Assembly (NCBI RefSeq): GCF_964340395.1
Contig: NC_135557.1
Span: forward strand, 14,717,367-14,781,366
DNA length: 64,000 bases
From: Glandiceps talaboti
Lineage: Eukaryota > Hemichordata > Enteropneusta > Spengelidae
Direction: 5' to 3'
Part shown: positions 40,801 through 46,479 of the stretch, in pieces
Position numbering within the stretch: the first letter of the stretch is position 1
How the letters are laid out: each line of letters opens with the position of its first letter
Program-made: the position numbers and the translations under genes
The notes under the pieces: generated by a model
Databases searched by the model: none
The model's input: the letters and a program-made list of their open reading frames with translations, nothing else
Told to the model about the DNA's origin: nothing

Positions 40801-43044
40801 GTAATGGAATCAACCATGATAGCGATGAATAATTTTGGGTCACACATAAAAGGATCAACCATTAAGTAGGTTATACACAATCCCTAGTTTTATTGCCCTG
40901 ATATTACCTCTGACCCGGTCTATCTGCTTATTAAAAGGAAATTGACTATGTTGAGTAAGCAAAAATCTACCGAGCTGTATTTTTGTTAGATTGACGCAAC
41001 AGGGTGGCAAACTAGTTAATGCTATTAAACTGAAAGTTTCAAATAGAAAACAGCTATATAAACACACTCGGTTCAACACAATAGTCGATGTGATTGGTAT
41101 TCCTGCTGTGTAATTAGACTGTTTGGTAAATCGCTTATATATTCTTTTACGTGTGAATTGGTTGTTATGCCTTATGGTATAATTTGCTCCCCTCTTTAGA
41201 CACACGTGAAATGACTAATGAAGTCTTAACATGAGGCCTGATGCAAAGTAAATTAACCCAAATGTGCTCATGAAAGTATTAGCCCAAAAAAGAGAAGAGT
41301 TGTTGCTGGTCAGCAAGTCTCTTAAATACGCCTGCGTCGAACTTTTTTTTGTGTTTGTACAGCCTATGCAGTCTGCAGAACCGGAGGAAAACACAAACAA
41401 TAACCTTCTCTACATTATTTGCTACTTCAGTGAAGACAACTGCAGAGCCAATCATGAACAAGCAAACGACATCTGCCCCCCACACACTCTCTTGCTGCAA
41501 AGTACTAAATAAAAGGAACTGTAACTGCTACAAATAGTAGTTTGAGTTGAGAATGACTCAAACTGAACTAAAACACAAATGAACAAACACACATACATAT
41601 CGGCGTCGTCGCACCACTTTAGAGAAGATGTCCTGAGCGAAATAATTCTTTTTTTTTGCCTTAAAGTGATTGGAATATTTGATTTTTGTACATTGCGTTT
41701 TGCAATTTTCTGTGTCCCTAAAGGGTAGGTTTCCTATCACCTTCATCTGATCATAGTCGACTTAGATTTAGAGGTTATATTGTGTTTATATCATGTCCGT
41801 TATATCAAACTTTCCCTTTTGTGCAAGCTTCGTTTGCCGAGATTTTTATATGCATTGTTATTTTCACTTGCGTAGTGGGAACTTTAAGTGTTCTAATACG
41901 GCATTCTATTGTTTTGGTTAATAAGAAACTATGACTTAAGACATACATCATCATCTTCACTATCTTTAAACTTGGACTTTGAATCCTATACCCGAAGAAC
42001 TCAACAAACTGGTGACATGGAACTTGTCAATTTAAAACCTGTCTGATAAGCAGTACTTTTTCTGTCTTTGAGCCCAATTATAGTTTGACTATTGTCGTTT
42101 CTTGGGTTTCATTTACTATTTGACCAGTGTCTTATTTTGGATTTGTTTTTAATTCTGTAGACAACAATCCTTAGAAAGATTGCGTTACATAACATTAAAC
42201 TTAACTCCCTCTTTGAGAAAAGGTTTATATTTTAACTGATTCAGAACTCAGGACTCTATTCAACATGGACACTGTCGCTATGCGAGGATACAATTATCTG
42301 TTTTAAATGAGCTGACCTGAGGGTCGAGATCACAAAGCATCTGATTTTCAACTATGTCAAGTCTTTACCTTAACGTAATCAATCACTACTCAATGCTCAT
42401 TGTTTCACTCAGACTGTGTGCTGTGGTTCCTATTGTACAAAAACATCGTGAAGTAGTTAAATAGTTTTTGACCTATTACACTGTTTTTTCATTCTCACGA
42501 CGCATTTCGAAAAAGGCGTGCGTGTCATTTAATCTGTTTATAGGCCAAGGATGTCTTGAGTCTGCTAAATCTAATTTCCAGTCACCTTGATAACAAGTCT
42601 ACCTACACTCAATTTCTCATGAAGGGTTCTTCCACTTTCAACATCAACCTTACCCCATATGTTAACCTGAAGGCTGTTGGAATATAATGTAATCACAGAA
42701 CGTTTCTTTCAATCCGGTAATTCCTGAACAATCGTCCAGAGATTTATTTTTTTAACGGTGCAAAGTCAAATGAATTGAAGAAATACTTAGCATATTTGGA
42801 GATATCTTTATATCTAGCATCAGTATATAGCAGTTCTTTTCTTCTCTGTTAACTGTTGCTGCTTAACGTCAGATATTAACTATATTACCAGTAGTTGCAG
42901 CACATTTCATCTTTACCTTACCGTTCCAAATGGTTTCACGTGGTAAATGGTGATTTTACTTACCTGGTCGAAACTTGTACCCAAATCTATCAGCCAAACT
43001 AGGATGAGTAGAAATACTCGTATTCTTCTTGGCACTGGCTTCAT
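3130..43044 (-). CDS. Secreted ADAM/ADAMTS-like pseudoprotease with at least 12 C-type lectin and 7 EGF-like domains (3' end not seen)
   Basis: I assembled this from 46 exons with canonical splice sites; the 13 head exons give 1,579 coding bases and the module exons 5,284. Order from the N terminus: signal peptide (42964-43044), prodomain (38028-40150) plus furin-type site, reprolysin-like domain (34563-37494), disintegrin/Cys-rich region (31996-33453), then CTLD1, CTLD2, EGF, CTLD3, EGF, CTLD4, EGF, CTLD5, linker, CTLD6, EGF, CTLD7, EGF, CTLD8, linker, CTLD9, EGF, CTLD10, EGF, CTLD11, linker, CTLD12 (first exon only). Apart from the uncertain 5' edge of exon 9, reading frame continues across all joins, and every module is phase 1 at both ends, the pattern of exon-shuffled extracellular proteins. 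The protein should be secreted because no membrane segment is seen. The HExxHxxGxxHD zinc motif reads RQFGYILGMNND, so no metalloprotease activity is expected. No thrombospondin repeats are present. No stop or frameshift was found in any exon, so the gene looks functional. Function is unknown; extracellular recognition is an inference. Confidence 0.85.
3458..3556. repeat. GAT/ATC and AAC microsatellites
   Basis: A short inverted GAT/ATC block is followed by about 17 AAC triplets, just upstream (minus sense) of the CTLD12 exon. Homopeptide open frames over it (poly-Asn, poly-Leu) are artefacts of the repeat. Confidence 0.9.
3802..3909 (-). CDS. Thr/Pro-rich linker exon 3
   Basis: A 108-nt exon, phase 1 at both ends, encodes a mucin-like linker of Thr, Pro and Ser ending PVPTTTGPTTTKIPG. 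It is a near copy of the linker at 11423-11530 and marks the start of the third exon block. Dense Thr suggests O-glycosylation and a stiff spacer between lectin groups. Confidence 0.8.
4746..5037. mobile_element. MITE-like element with about 18-bp terminal inverted repeats and an internal hairpin
   Basis: The left end AGTTCCAAGATGCATCGCG is mirrored by CGCAATGCATCTTGGAACC at the right end. Inside the left end lies a perfect hairpin at 4764-4804, with 16-bp arms beginning GCGTCTCCCC and a 9-nt loop. No coding capacity is visible, so a non-autonomous DNA transposon is likely. It sits in the intron between CTLD11 and linker 3. Confidence 0.6.
5110..5893 (-). CDS. CTLD11 (exons 5614-5893 and 5110-5183)
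   Basis: Two exons of 280 and 74 nt form one CTLD starting VNSNLDYFVNPNPVNGLTA and ending GRLGLCEV. It is the sister of CTLD8. The first half is almost identical, but the segment after EEQTYFN differs: FPSSYALNVDRTC replaces WGYAINDGEAC. This is the long-loop region that binds ligand in many CTLDs. No EPN or QPD sugar-binding triplet is present. Frame continues into linker 3. Confidence 0.82.
6402..6506 (-). CDS. EGF-like module G
   Basis: A 105-nt exon, phase 1-1, encodes an EGF-like fold with six cysteines ending CLCLCAEGWTGEFCEG. The CxCxxGWxGxxC ending is the family signature. It links CTLD10 and CTLD11 and is the sister of the module at 14931-15038. Confidence 0.8.
7109..8734 (-). CDS. 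CTLD10 (exons 8440-8734 and 7109-7176)
   Basis: Exons of 295 and 68 nt encode a CTLD containing YRLSSNPQDYTTAVDTC, GGKLAKIQS and ending ATRKHICEF. Its first exon differs from CTLD7 at only about four residues. The intron carries a hairpin-forming MITE at 7463-7691. The donor region TGTGAGTTTGGTAAGTTAAGCC is the single-copy counterpart of the minisatellite beside CTLD7. Confidence 0.83.
7463..7691. mobile_element. MITE-like element with over 20-bp terminal inverted repeats
   Basis: Both ends carry ATCCAATATGGCCGCCGAAT in inverted orientation, with similarity extending further inward. The centre holds a second inverted repeat (GAAGTGAGGGA and TCCCTCACTTC) around TTGTTTGGGACA. A related single end is seen near 22784. 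The internal sequence is non-coding. It is inserted in the CTLD10 intron. Confidence 0.65.
8942..9005. repeat. (TATG)n microsatellite
   Basis: About 16 uninterrupted TATG units lie in the intron between EGF F and CTLD10. A shorter relative is at 18738-18775 in the equivalent intron of the sister block. Confidence 0.95.
9085..9168. repeat. Tandem duplication of about 42 bp
   Basis: The sequence TCCTGTGTGCATAATACAAC and what follows, up to GATAGTTACAGA, occurs twice back to back with no difference that I can see. It is intronic and non-coding. Confidence 0.9.
9362..9478 (-). CDS. EGF-like module F
   Basis: A 117-nt exon, phase 1-1, with CTCDCQVGWKGMLCLG at its end. It is 9 nt longer than its sister at 18533-18640 because of extra residues in the middle loop. 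It joins CTLD9 to CTLD10. Confidence 0.8.
9590..10815 (-). CDS. CTLD9 (exons 10521-10815 and 9590-9663)
   Basis: Exons of 295 and 74 nt encode a CTLD with WNEARDNC, GGRLTQV, IWFALHLV, YSNWNSNQPAIGLEC and the ending NGGRYHICEF. The sugar-site position reads QPA rather than QPD, and the WND position reads WVSDDC, so canonical calcium-dependent sugar binding is doubtful. Its first exon is nearly identical to CTLD12. Confidence 0.85.
10912..11013. mobile_element. Short MITE-like element (ATTCAGCCAA ends)
   Basis: ATTCAGCCAA at the left and TTGGCTGAAT at the right form inverted ends around about 80 bp containing TTTGTCACTAGTGAC and AAGGTCCCTTAGGTCAC. A related copy lies near 35582-35680. Confidence 0.5.
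11046..11392. mobile_element. DNA-transposon remnant with TAGGCCTAA ends, copy 1
   Basis: The element is bounded by TAGGCCTAA on both sides, about 350 bp, non-coding and AT-rich. An inverted copy lies at 31234-31598, and a fragment of the same family at about 19370-19440. It is in the intron upstream of CTLD9. Confidence 0.6.
11423..11530 (-). CDS. Thr/Pro-rich linker exon 2
   Basis: A 108-nt exon, phase 1-1, encodes a Thr/Pro linker beginning DSTITTTTPP and ending GPTTTKIPG. It starts the second exon block, between CTLD8 and CTLD9. It is twice the length of linker 1. Confidence 0.82.
12594..13870 (-). CDS. CTLD8 (exons 13597-13870 and 12594-12667)
   Basis: Exons of 274 and 74 nt encode VNSKLAYFVNPNPVNGLTA through YFNWGYAINDGEAC and end GGGRLSLCEF. 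It has CTLD framework cysteines and a WMNGYEEQTYFNW core, but no EPN or QPD motif. It is the last lectin domain of exon block 1 and the sister of CTLD5 and CTLD11. Confidence 0.84.
14931..15038 (-). CDS. EGF-like module E
   Basis: A 108-nt exon, phase 1-1, encodes an EGF-like module ending CFCNCLEGWTGEFCDG. It lies between CTLD7 and CTLD8. Confidence 0.8.
15655..16311 (-). repeat. Minisatellite built from an exon-end/splice-donor junction, split by a LINE fragment
   Basis: On the minus strand a unit of about 29 bp, TGTGAGTTAGGTAAGTTAAG plus CCATGTTAC, repeats directly downstream of the CTLD7 second exon. About five units lie between 16170 and 16311 and three or four between 15655 and 15765. 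The unit matches the real junction, the exon end TGTGAGTTTG followed by the donor GTAAGC. Several units keep a GTAAGT or GTAAGC donor core, so they are potential decoy donors. The LINE at 15762-16168 interrupts the array. Confidence 0.7.
15762..16168 (+). mobile_element. 3' end of a non-LTR retrotransposon (reverse-transcriptase ORF C terminus)
   Basis: An open frame ends at the TAA at 16093-16095. It reads TWLENRRAVSRLTFLYKATN, then a loop, then LIPRTIPEWNLLPLSIQQA and a SFKSAL stretch. The RR...RL..LYK and PRTI..WN.LP signatures are typical of the C terminus of LINE ORF2 proteins (CR1/Jockey-like groups). A short 3' UTR follows and ends in an AGTAGA-type simple tail. Everything upstream is missing, as expected for 5'-truncated insertion. 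Confidence 0.7.
16300..17932 (-). CDS. CTLD7 (exons 17638-17932 and 16300-16367)
   Basis: Exons of 295 and 68 nt encode a CTLD with YRLSSNPQDYTTAVDTC, GGKLAKIQSYEMFQNVLNF, GGWMADNDNQQGGF and the ending STRKHVCEF. It is the sister of CTLD10 and resembles CTLD3. No canonical sugar triplet is present. The donor of the second exon is the founder of the minisatellite that follows it. Confidence 0.84.
18533..18640 (-). CDS. EGF-like module D
   Basis: A 108-nt exon, phase 1-1, encodes DCMDGASWCHNGGTVNI through CTCDCQFGWKGPFCLG. It has six cysteines in EGF spacing and lies between CTLD6 and CTLD7. Confidence 0.82.
18978..20111 (-). CDS. CTLD6 (exons 19817-20111 and 18978-19051)
   Basis: Exons of 295 and 74 nt encode a CTLD with WMPQAIFAWNEARDNC, GGRLAQVSNA, IWFALHLV, NWNSNQPAIGLEC and NGGRYHICEF. 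It follows the first Thr/Pro linker and is the founder type of CTLD9 and CTLD12. Confidence 0.85.
20677..20727 (-). CDS. Thr-rich linker exon 1
   Basis: A 51-nt exon, phase 1-1, encodes PNTPTQPTTTTIATTQ. It separates CTLD5 from CTLD6. It is half the length of linkers 2 and 3 and different in sequence. Confidence 0.7.
20940..21062. mobile_element. Partial copy of the long-inverted-repeat element
   Basis: Sequence from about TTGTTTCACATTGGATTC to ATATGGCCACTTTAA matches one arm of the element at 36911-37250 at moderate identity. It is a decayed single arm in the intron next to linker 1. Confidence 0.5.
21458..23289 (-). CDS. CTLD5 (exons 23013-23289 and 21458-21531)
   Basis: Exons of 277 and 74 nt encode VNGNITYFVNPTPVTGLTA through YFNWGYIVKDGSNC, ending GSGRLSLCEV. 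It is of the same type as CTLD8 and CTLD11 but more diverged. It closes the first, unduplicated lectin group. Confidence 0.84.
23958..24062 (-). CDS. EGF-like module C
   Basis: A 105-nt exon, phase 1-1, encodes DCDDDSICVNGFISAD through GCVCTCDPGWTGELCDG. It lies between CTLD4 and CTLD5. Confidence 0.82.
24730..25431 (-). CDS. CTLD4 (exons 25149-25431 and 24730-24800)
   Basis: Exons of 283 and 71 nt encode a CTLD with VKYILNPVAVKDYTHAHDMC, NGRLAVIPDGE, the core TWYSDDGEQIYQAWQF and the ending GNGRLSLCEF. There is no EPN, QPD or WND motif. CTLD framework cysteines are present. Confidence 0.83.
25804..25911 (-). CDS. EGF-like module B
   Basis: A 108-nt exon, phase 1-1, encodes DCDFDTDWCHYGDVV through CRCQCYYTWTGEVCSG. 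The usual Gly-Trp before the last cysteine is replaced by Thr-Trp, otherwise EGF-like. It lies between CTLD3 and CTLD4. Confidence 0.8.
26357..27481 (-). CDS. CTLD3 (exons 27196-27481 and 26357-26427)
   Basis: Exons of 286 and 71 nt encode EPDPLPTVRYMMSAEAENF, GGKLARVMS, MWWADDVTPLGAF and the ending ETKHVCEF. It resembles CTLD7 and CTLD10. Its intron holds a (CTGT)n tract at 26599-26648. A long ACAT microsatellite lies just upstream of its first exon. Confidence 0.83.
26599..26648. repeat. (CTGT)n microsatellite
   Basis: About twelve CTGT units in the CTLD3 intron. A second tract of the same motif lies at 62220-62277 in the transporter gene. Confidence 0.95.
27517..27800. repeat. (ACAT)n/(ACAC)n microsatellite
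   Basis: Nearly 280 bp of ACAT with ACAC and ATGC variants lies in the intron between EGF A and CTLD3. It is open in several frames on both strands, which is an artefact of a four-base repeat without stop codons. Confidence 0.95.
27855..27959 (-). CDS. EGF-like module A
   Basis: A 105-nt exon, phase 1-1, encodes ECTEEAAWCHGCSINVID through CSHTCPIGWKGQFCLR. It is the first EGF module after the protease head and joins CTLD2 to CTLD3. Confidence 0.8.
28204..28390. repeat. Dispersed repeat copy with a short tandem duplication
   Basis: At 28204-28262 a segment of about 30 bp (GACTTGGAGCGTATTGACCC) is duplicated. The next 130 bp, with GATGACGTAGACACGGGTTG and a downstream GACAATAACTTGGC, match 35785-35905 at moderate identity. 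Both copies are intronic. The family is unknown. Confidence 0.6.
28530..29618 (-). CDS. CTLD2 (exons 29324-29618 and 28530-28600)
   Basis: Exons of 295 and 71 nt encode PLAQANCEMYGGQLAKI, VFFHLEYIDDVWKYPDGHE, a loop with NWETGQGETN and the ending EYQRLHLCEF. It follows CTLD1 directly with no EGF between them. Sugar-site residues are not canonical. Confidence 0.83.
28835..29045. repeat. Degenerate minisatellite of about 55 bp (TCGTCTGGTATGACAAA type)
   Basis: Four or five diverged units contain variants of ATCGTCTGGTATGACAAA followed by ACTAACATTGCTACATTT. A relative is seen at 50470-50600, so the unit is dispersed in this genome. Confidence 0.6.
29820..30165. repeat. Compound CAGA/minisatellite array
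   Basis: Blocks of (CAGA)n alternate with a segment of about 60 bp (GCTCTACAATATCATACTTA, then a TATACTGTAGGTAGG stretch), giving about five long units. It is in the intron between CTLD1 and CTLD2. Confidence 0.85.
30194..31150 (-). CDS. CTLD1 (exons 30856-31150 and 30194-30270)
   Basis: Exons of 295 and 77 nt encode the first CTLD after the protease head, with FRVVHGSTYEEVYSEC, GGKLADIRN, FFFGLYREP, YFNWKTGEPDSQDSLCAVL, KWSDYDC and IGAVCLI. It is the copy closest to a classical sugar-binding CTLD, with EPD at the EPN/QPD position and WSD at the WND position. Calcium-dependent ligand binding is therefore most plausible here. Its intron carries a RecQ-like fragment on the opposite strand. Confidence 0.85.
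30527..30718 (+). pseudogene. RecQ/DEAD-type helicase N-terminal fragment
   Basis: A 63-codon open frame reads CFNIKTLTHVQRQTIQNIL then RRKDIYVISPTGSRKAIW. This matches the Q-motif and Walker A region of RecQ-like helicases, in which the loop is normally PTGxGKS. Here the Gly is Arg and the Ser is Ala, and the frame stops soon after. It lies inside the CTLD1 intron on the opposite strand. A decayed gene or transposon fragment fits best. Support is one motif region only. Confidence 0.5.
31234..31598. mobile_element. DNA-transposon remnant with TAGGCCTAA ends, copy 2 (inverted)
   Basis: This copy matches 11046-11392 in the opposite orientation, including CACTGCCGACC near one end and the AATTTTTTATTAGGCC end. 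It is non-coding, in the intron between the Cys-rich region and CTLD1. Confidence 0.6.
31996..33453 (-). CDS. Disintegrin-like/Cys-rich region (exons 33288-33453, 32277-32387, 31996-32059)
   Basis: Three exons of 166, 111 and 64 nt encode SSEEGACFSDFPDGTMVFEV, YYSEEVCPWHKTYET, DCHIWCAVVDKDLMISSC and VCDSVLGCICPEGQVC. The cysteine layout resembles the short disintegrin-like and Cys-rich segment of ADAMTS-type proteins (a CxxxxP element, then CxxWC, then a C..G.C end). It is brief compared with ADAMs. No thrombospondin type 1 repeat follows; CTLD1 begins instead. Phase continues exactly from the protease exons. Confidence 0.7.
34563..37494 (-). CDS. Reprolysin-like (M12B) domain lacking its zinc motif (exons 37346-37494, 36713-36811, 36194-36368, 35279-35393, 34563-34679)
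   Basis: The domain begins after the furin-type site RKKR with EIAIPKQFVELMITIEND, the usual start of an ADAM/ADAMTS catalytic domain. It continues with HDVAMVIGGYVEFD, which matches the strand before the active site. The active-site helix reads ARQFGYILGMNND against HExxHxxGxxHD, so all three zinc-binding histidines and the catalytic glutamate are replaced while the Gly and final Asp remain. The SGIMSD element after it keeps the Met-turn position. It should fold but not cut. The 5' edge of exon 35279-35393 is uncertain, because the acceptor was chosen to fit phase; all other joins fit without adjustment. Confidence 0.78.
35582..35905. repeat. Cluster of dispersed repeat copies in intron
   Basis: 35582-35680 is related to the ATTCAGCCAA element at 10912. 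35785-35905 matches 28262-28390, sharing GTGACGTAGACA and TTGTCGTGACGTAG-type segments. Both are non-coding. Confidence 0.5.
36071..36121. repeat. (AAC)n microsatellite
   Basis: About 16 uninterrupted AAC triplets. The same motif recurs at 3505-3556, 49335-49362 and 58064-58105. Confidence 0.95.
36911..37250. mobile_element. Foldback/MITE element with inverted repeats of about 85-100 bp
   Basis: The left arm runs from TTAAAATGGCCATATGGATG, and the right arm is its near-complete reverse complement ending CCATATGGCCACTTTAA. Each arm also carries the TTTATAAAACTATTTTAT and TGGCTTCCTACTTGAA segments. The whole could form a long hairpin. Its internal open frame is not protein-like. Confidence 0.7.
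37500..37876. repeat. (AAAT)n and (ACAT)n microsatellite
   Basis: About 50 bp of AAAT followed by about 300 bp of ACAT with ACAC and ATGC variants, directly beside the acceptor of the exon that carries the furin-type site. Long cysteine/tyrosine or histidine/threonine frames over it are artefacts. Confidence 0.95.
38028..40150 (-). CDS. ADAM/ADAMTS-type prodomain (exons 40081-40150, 39647-39772, 39000-39172, 38028-38160)
   Basis: Four exons encode IDRYYRDYVEARIRRNSRSK, EPIYDIITPNITVQRWNGEV, VTFTAFDAVFSVTMTRNREL and then SLFINGHELRITPLYD with HIIYHVHDEY. This follows the M12B propeptide plan, in which a hydrophobic F.AF....L...N segment precedes a G.l.i.g....I.PL......H.iY element. The Cys-switch cysteine is absent. 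The exon beginning at 37494 supplies the RKKR site that would free the next domain. Phase is continuous throughout. Confidence 0.75.
39543..39637. repeat. (TG)n/(TATG)n microsatellite
   Basis: A TG run, a short TACG segment and a TATG run lie just downstream of the donor of exon 39647-39772, about 10 bp away. A similar compound tract is at 40466-40580. Confidence 0.95.
40466..40580. repeat. (TATG)n/(TACG)n microsatellite
   Basis: TATG, TACG, TG and TATG blocks in succession in intron 1. Non-coding. Confidence 0.95.
42964..43044 (-). CDS. First coding exon: signal peptide
   Basis: The ATG at 43044-43042 opens 27 codons, MKPVPRRIRVFLLILVWLID then LGTSFDQ, ending at the donor CAG|GTAAGT. It has a basic N-region, a hydrophobic core and a small-residue cleavage area, as in a secretory signal peptide. 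Phase 0 matches the next exon at 40150. This is the only Met that gives a signal sequence here. Confidence 0.8.
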
Positions 43045-43104
43045 GGTCTGTGTTGTGTTATATAGCCAGTCTATTCCTGAGCAAATTTCAGAGCTCTCAA
43101 CAAT

Positions 43105-43113
43105 CCTTATATA
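43105..43113 (-). promoter_or_regulatory. TATA-like box of the lectin/pseudoprotease gene
   Basis: On the minus strand TATATAAGG lies about 60 bp before the start codon, leaving room for a start site about 30 bp downstream and a short 5' UTR. A second TATATAAC lies at about 43054-43062, closer to the ATG. Position and motif are the only support. Confidence 0.35.
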
Positions 43114-43114
43114 C

Positions 43115-45716
43115 TGTTTGGATCAGCGGGCAGCAAGCATTTATTTTAACATTAAACAGTTGAAATTATCCACAAGGAGAAAATTTATACTACATGTACG
43201 TCATACATAATTGCTCTTTTGAAAGTCCATTGTATTTACGGCAGGTATTTTCAATGACAAAAAATGGCTGTATTCATATCGATCATGCTGGATATTGAAG
43301 ATGAAGTAGGTGTCTTGGTTAACTCCTGCTGCCATCTACATACACTATTCTACATCTGTTGCGAGACATAAGTAGTGGTTTATAGGTGGATTCCTAGCAC
43401 CCAACCATCCTACCCATTAGCAAAGCAAATTGATTTGCAAATAACTAGCTACTGCGTGGCATTTCATGCAGCGATAGATACTGGCTCATTCAACTCTTTT
43501 ACACTCTCTTTACATAAGCAAACATAAAGAACGATTTGGAATTTTATTGTCCAAACTTAGCATTTATTTTTAAACATAGGAATAACTCGTCCCCTAGAAA
43601 ATGCATGCATATTGGCGTCATGCCAGGCAACTCGTCCTTTTTTAAAAAAAAATGTCGGAAAATTTTTTATAGGACAAATTGAATTGATGATTTGACTATG
43701 TTTTGCTTTGACACATTTCCTTTCTAAATGTCACGTGGTATAATTGCAAATAATTAAATACGCATATATCGAATTTGCATAGACGAAGTTTTGAATGCAG
43801 TTATCAATTTGTAGGAATGCCTAGAAAATGTCTGAGAGAGAGAAGTTACATATGTTTGAAGTAGGAAGAAGGGCAGCACAAAGGAAGAGGATAATAGAGA
43901 ATGGGAATGTTAGCATATAGGTAAAGTAAGTTAAGAAACTTCTAGACAACGCTATTACGCGTCTTTGTAGAATTAGAAAGAAGAGGCAAACAGTCAGTCA
44001 GACATATATAGCTGCTAGTCAGAAAGTAGGGTCATTGTTAGTTAAGTAATACATGTGTGTAATAAATGCCCAATACCTGTTTCTTTATTTATAATATGGT
44101 TTATAAGCTTATTACATGTTTGCCCATATTTGGAATTATGAGTACAAAGCCTGCATTTTGAAAAATCAACTGGCTTGTGATATATGTGTTTATATGTACG
44201 CTTTCCGGTGTTTAAAATAAGTAAAGCAATTTAATTGCAGAATAAGTTTATAATATGGCAAACGTCATAACAAAAGTATATTGATAGATTTAGTCTGTTG
44301 TAGTGGTTATCTGTTACAAAGATTATGGAACATAACGACGATGAAAAATCGACGCTTAGTGAGTTCGCTGCTGGGCTCAAATGCGTTCCTTGCTTATACT
44401 AGTAACACGGAGAGGTGGGACACGTATGGTGTATGGTGAACTCGGCATATCAAACTTAGTGTACAGTACTGTAGAGAAAAGGATGATAAATTTTCTGGAT
44501 ACACCATACTAAGGCCAAGGAATGTAAGTTTTCCAGCACCATGTTTAGGTTGCGCAAGTCTATGCACGACCAAAACATTTTAAAACCGGCTTGGATTAAC
44601 AAAATCAAAAGTATTGTCAACAAATGTGGTTTCTCAAATATTTAGTATGATTACAAGAATGTGAATACAAAATGGCTGAAACATAGCCTTGAGCTCCGGA
44701 TGAAAGATATACACCTACTGGCAAAGTGAGGTCCATACAAACAAATTTATGTAAAAAAATATTAAAGTCATTTGAAAATTATCTCTGCAATTTAAACCCA
44801 ACCAATGGAATCAATTTAAGTAAATTTCGATGATGAAACCATACACTTCCTATTTCAGATCGTCCTTTTCAAAATGAGAACTGTAAAAACTCGTGAACTA
44901 TTTCCAACCTCAACGAAATAGGTGGTGAATTCCATTACTGCCTCAACATGCCCTGCATTTAAATGATATAGGCGAAAGTATATGAAGTTATAATTACATG
45001 AAGCCAAACACTTTAAAATGTGTTGAAGAGTTGTTCAACTGCAAATATCACAATGAAACGCTTGCAAAATTCGCCAAAGTTATAATGTCAAAATTTGAGT
45101 AGTCGCTCTCATATATCCTTCTGGAGCCCGACTTCTGCTTTTGTAATGTATGGTTTTGTGCAATTTTCACCTGTCATTGACATTTTTTTTTCTCTTTTGA
45201 GTTTTGCGTATGTGTAATCTGTTTGAACTTCCTGCATCATTCCTAATGTTGTTTTGTTTTGTTTCTTACGTATTTATTGAATGTCTATATGGTTAAAGAC
45301 TTTTAATTGTCTGTTACTACTCTTGAAAGGGGCCGTAAAGTAAATAAAATAATAATTATTATTCAATAAATTATTATTATTATTACATGGAATCGATTAA
45401 ACCAATCAGGATGCTTGATATCAACCATGTCATCCATGAATTTTCTCTCCATGCTCCTGAAAAGACGAGATGTGACTGTGCAAAGTACTTCCGTCATGTA
45501 TGCTTGGCTTGCTGACGAGGAGGGGGTGTCGCAGTTAATACGACGAAAATAAGGTGTATCAGAACAACGTTGACAAACTAGAGTAAGCGATAAGTGTAAT
45601 CTATAATGCATTTTATTATGAACATATGCACTGTAATTGGCTATTTTCATGACGCCCTATGTTAGTCAAGTTTCTAACATCCGGGTACTTTCGTTGGTGT
45701 GGGGTCGCACTCCAAA
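43115..45716. other. Upstream flank, nothing recognised
   Basis: AT-rich sequence without a recognisable gene. The one longer minus-strand frame at 45363-45650 (95 codons) starts near the SAP-like plus-strand fragment, has no motif I know and overlaps an ATT-rich tract at its 3' end. I do not call it a gene. Confidence 0.4.
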
Positions 45717-45881
45717 ATGGCAGCCCTTACCATTGCCTGTAACCTCGTTGAGGATGATATAACCTGGGGCGAAACTACCAGTTTCAGACCCAGAAAATGC
45801 TACTTTTAAGCAACTTGAACGATGGCTACAGTGCAGGAAAGGGGCGTCGCTGTCAGGGAAGAAGACAGACTTGGTAAAGAG
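45717..45881 (+). pseudogene. SAP-like domain exon with a frame break
   Basis: An ATG opens MAALTIACNLVEDDITWG. After a one-base shift the frame continues PENATFKQLERWLQCRKGAS then LSGKKTDLVKR and meets a GTAAGA donor. The WLxxR...SGKKxDLVxR pattern is that of SAP-like DNA-binding motifs at the N terminus of many uncharacterised invertebrate and transposon-associated proteins. The break near the GGGG at about 45770 suggests decay or a sequence error. Confidence 0.5.
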
Positions 45882-46479
45882 GTAAGATCTCTTCCGGGTT
45901 AGCTGTTGTCGTTCATCTGTTTGTTATTGATCACAGCAAAAACTAAAGACATGCATGTAAATAGCAATACCATATATGATTGTACAAACGCCAGTAATAC
46001 ACTGTCCGCCGTGTCTATATATTTAACATGTTCTTGAATTTGTGTGTAACAATATCATATCACCACTTTTGATCGAAGTAGACATGGTGATACACAGTTT
46101 GAAGACCGATGAATGTCGTGGATTGAATCCAATGAAGTCCGGTACATTGAAGAAATGGTATTATTTGGCAGTTAGCCAAAATATTAAATCATCAAGTAAG
46201 TTTTGATACCATTGTTCTGTCATAAGTATTATTTAGTTATTTTGGCTGAGGCCGAGTTCACTGCCGGAACCCTTTTCTCTAAAATCGTGGCAATGCACTG
46301 GATATCCTTTGGAGCAGCACTGGCATACATTTTCATAGACAGGTTATTATTTAGTAACAACATTAATTTTGATAACTTTGTATTTTCAGGTAACATTATT
46401 ACAATATTTACTTGTAGTAATGTTTCCTTCGACCAAAGAACAGTAATCTGTTGTTAATCTGTGGAAATCATATAATATT

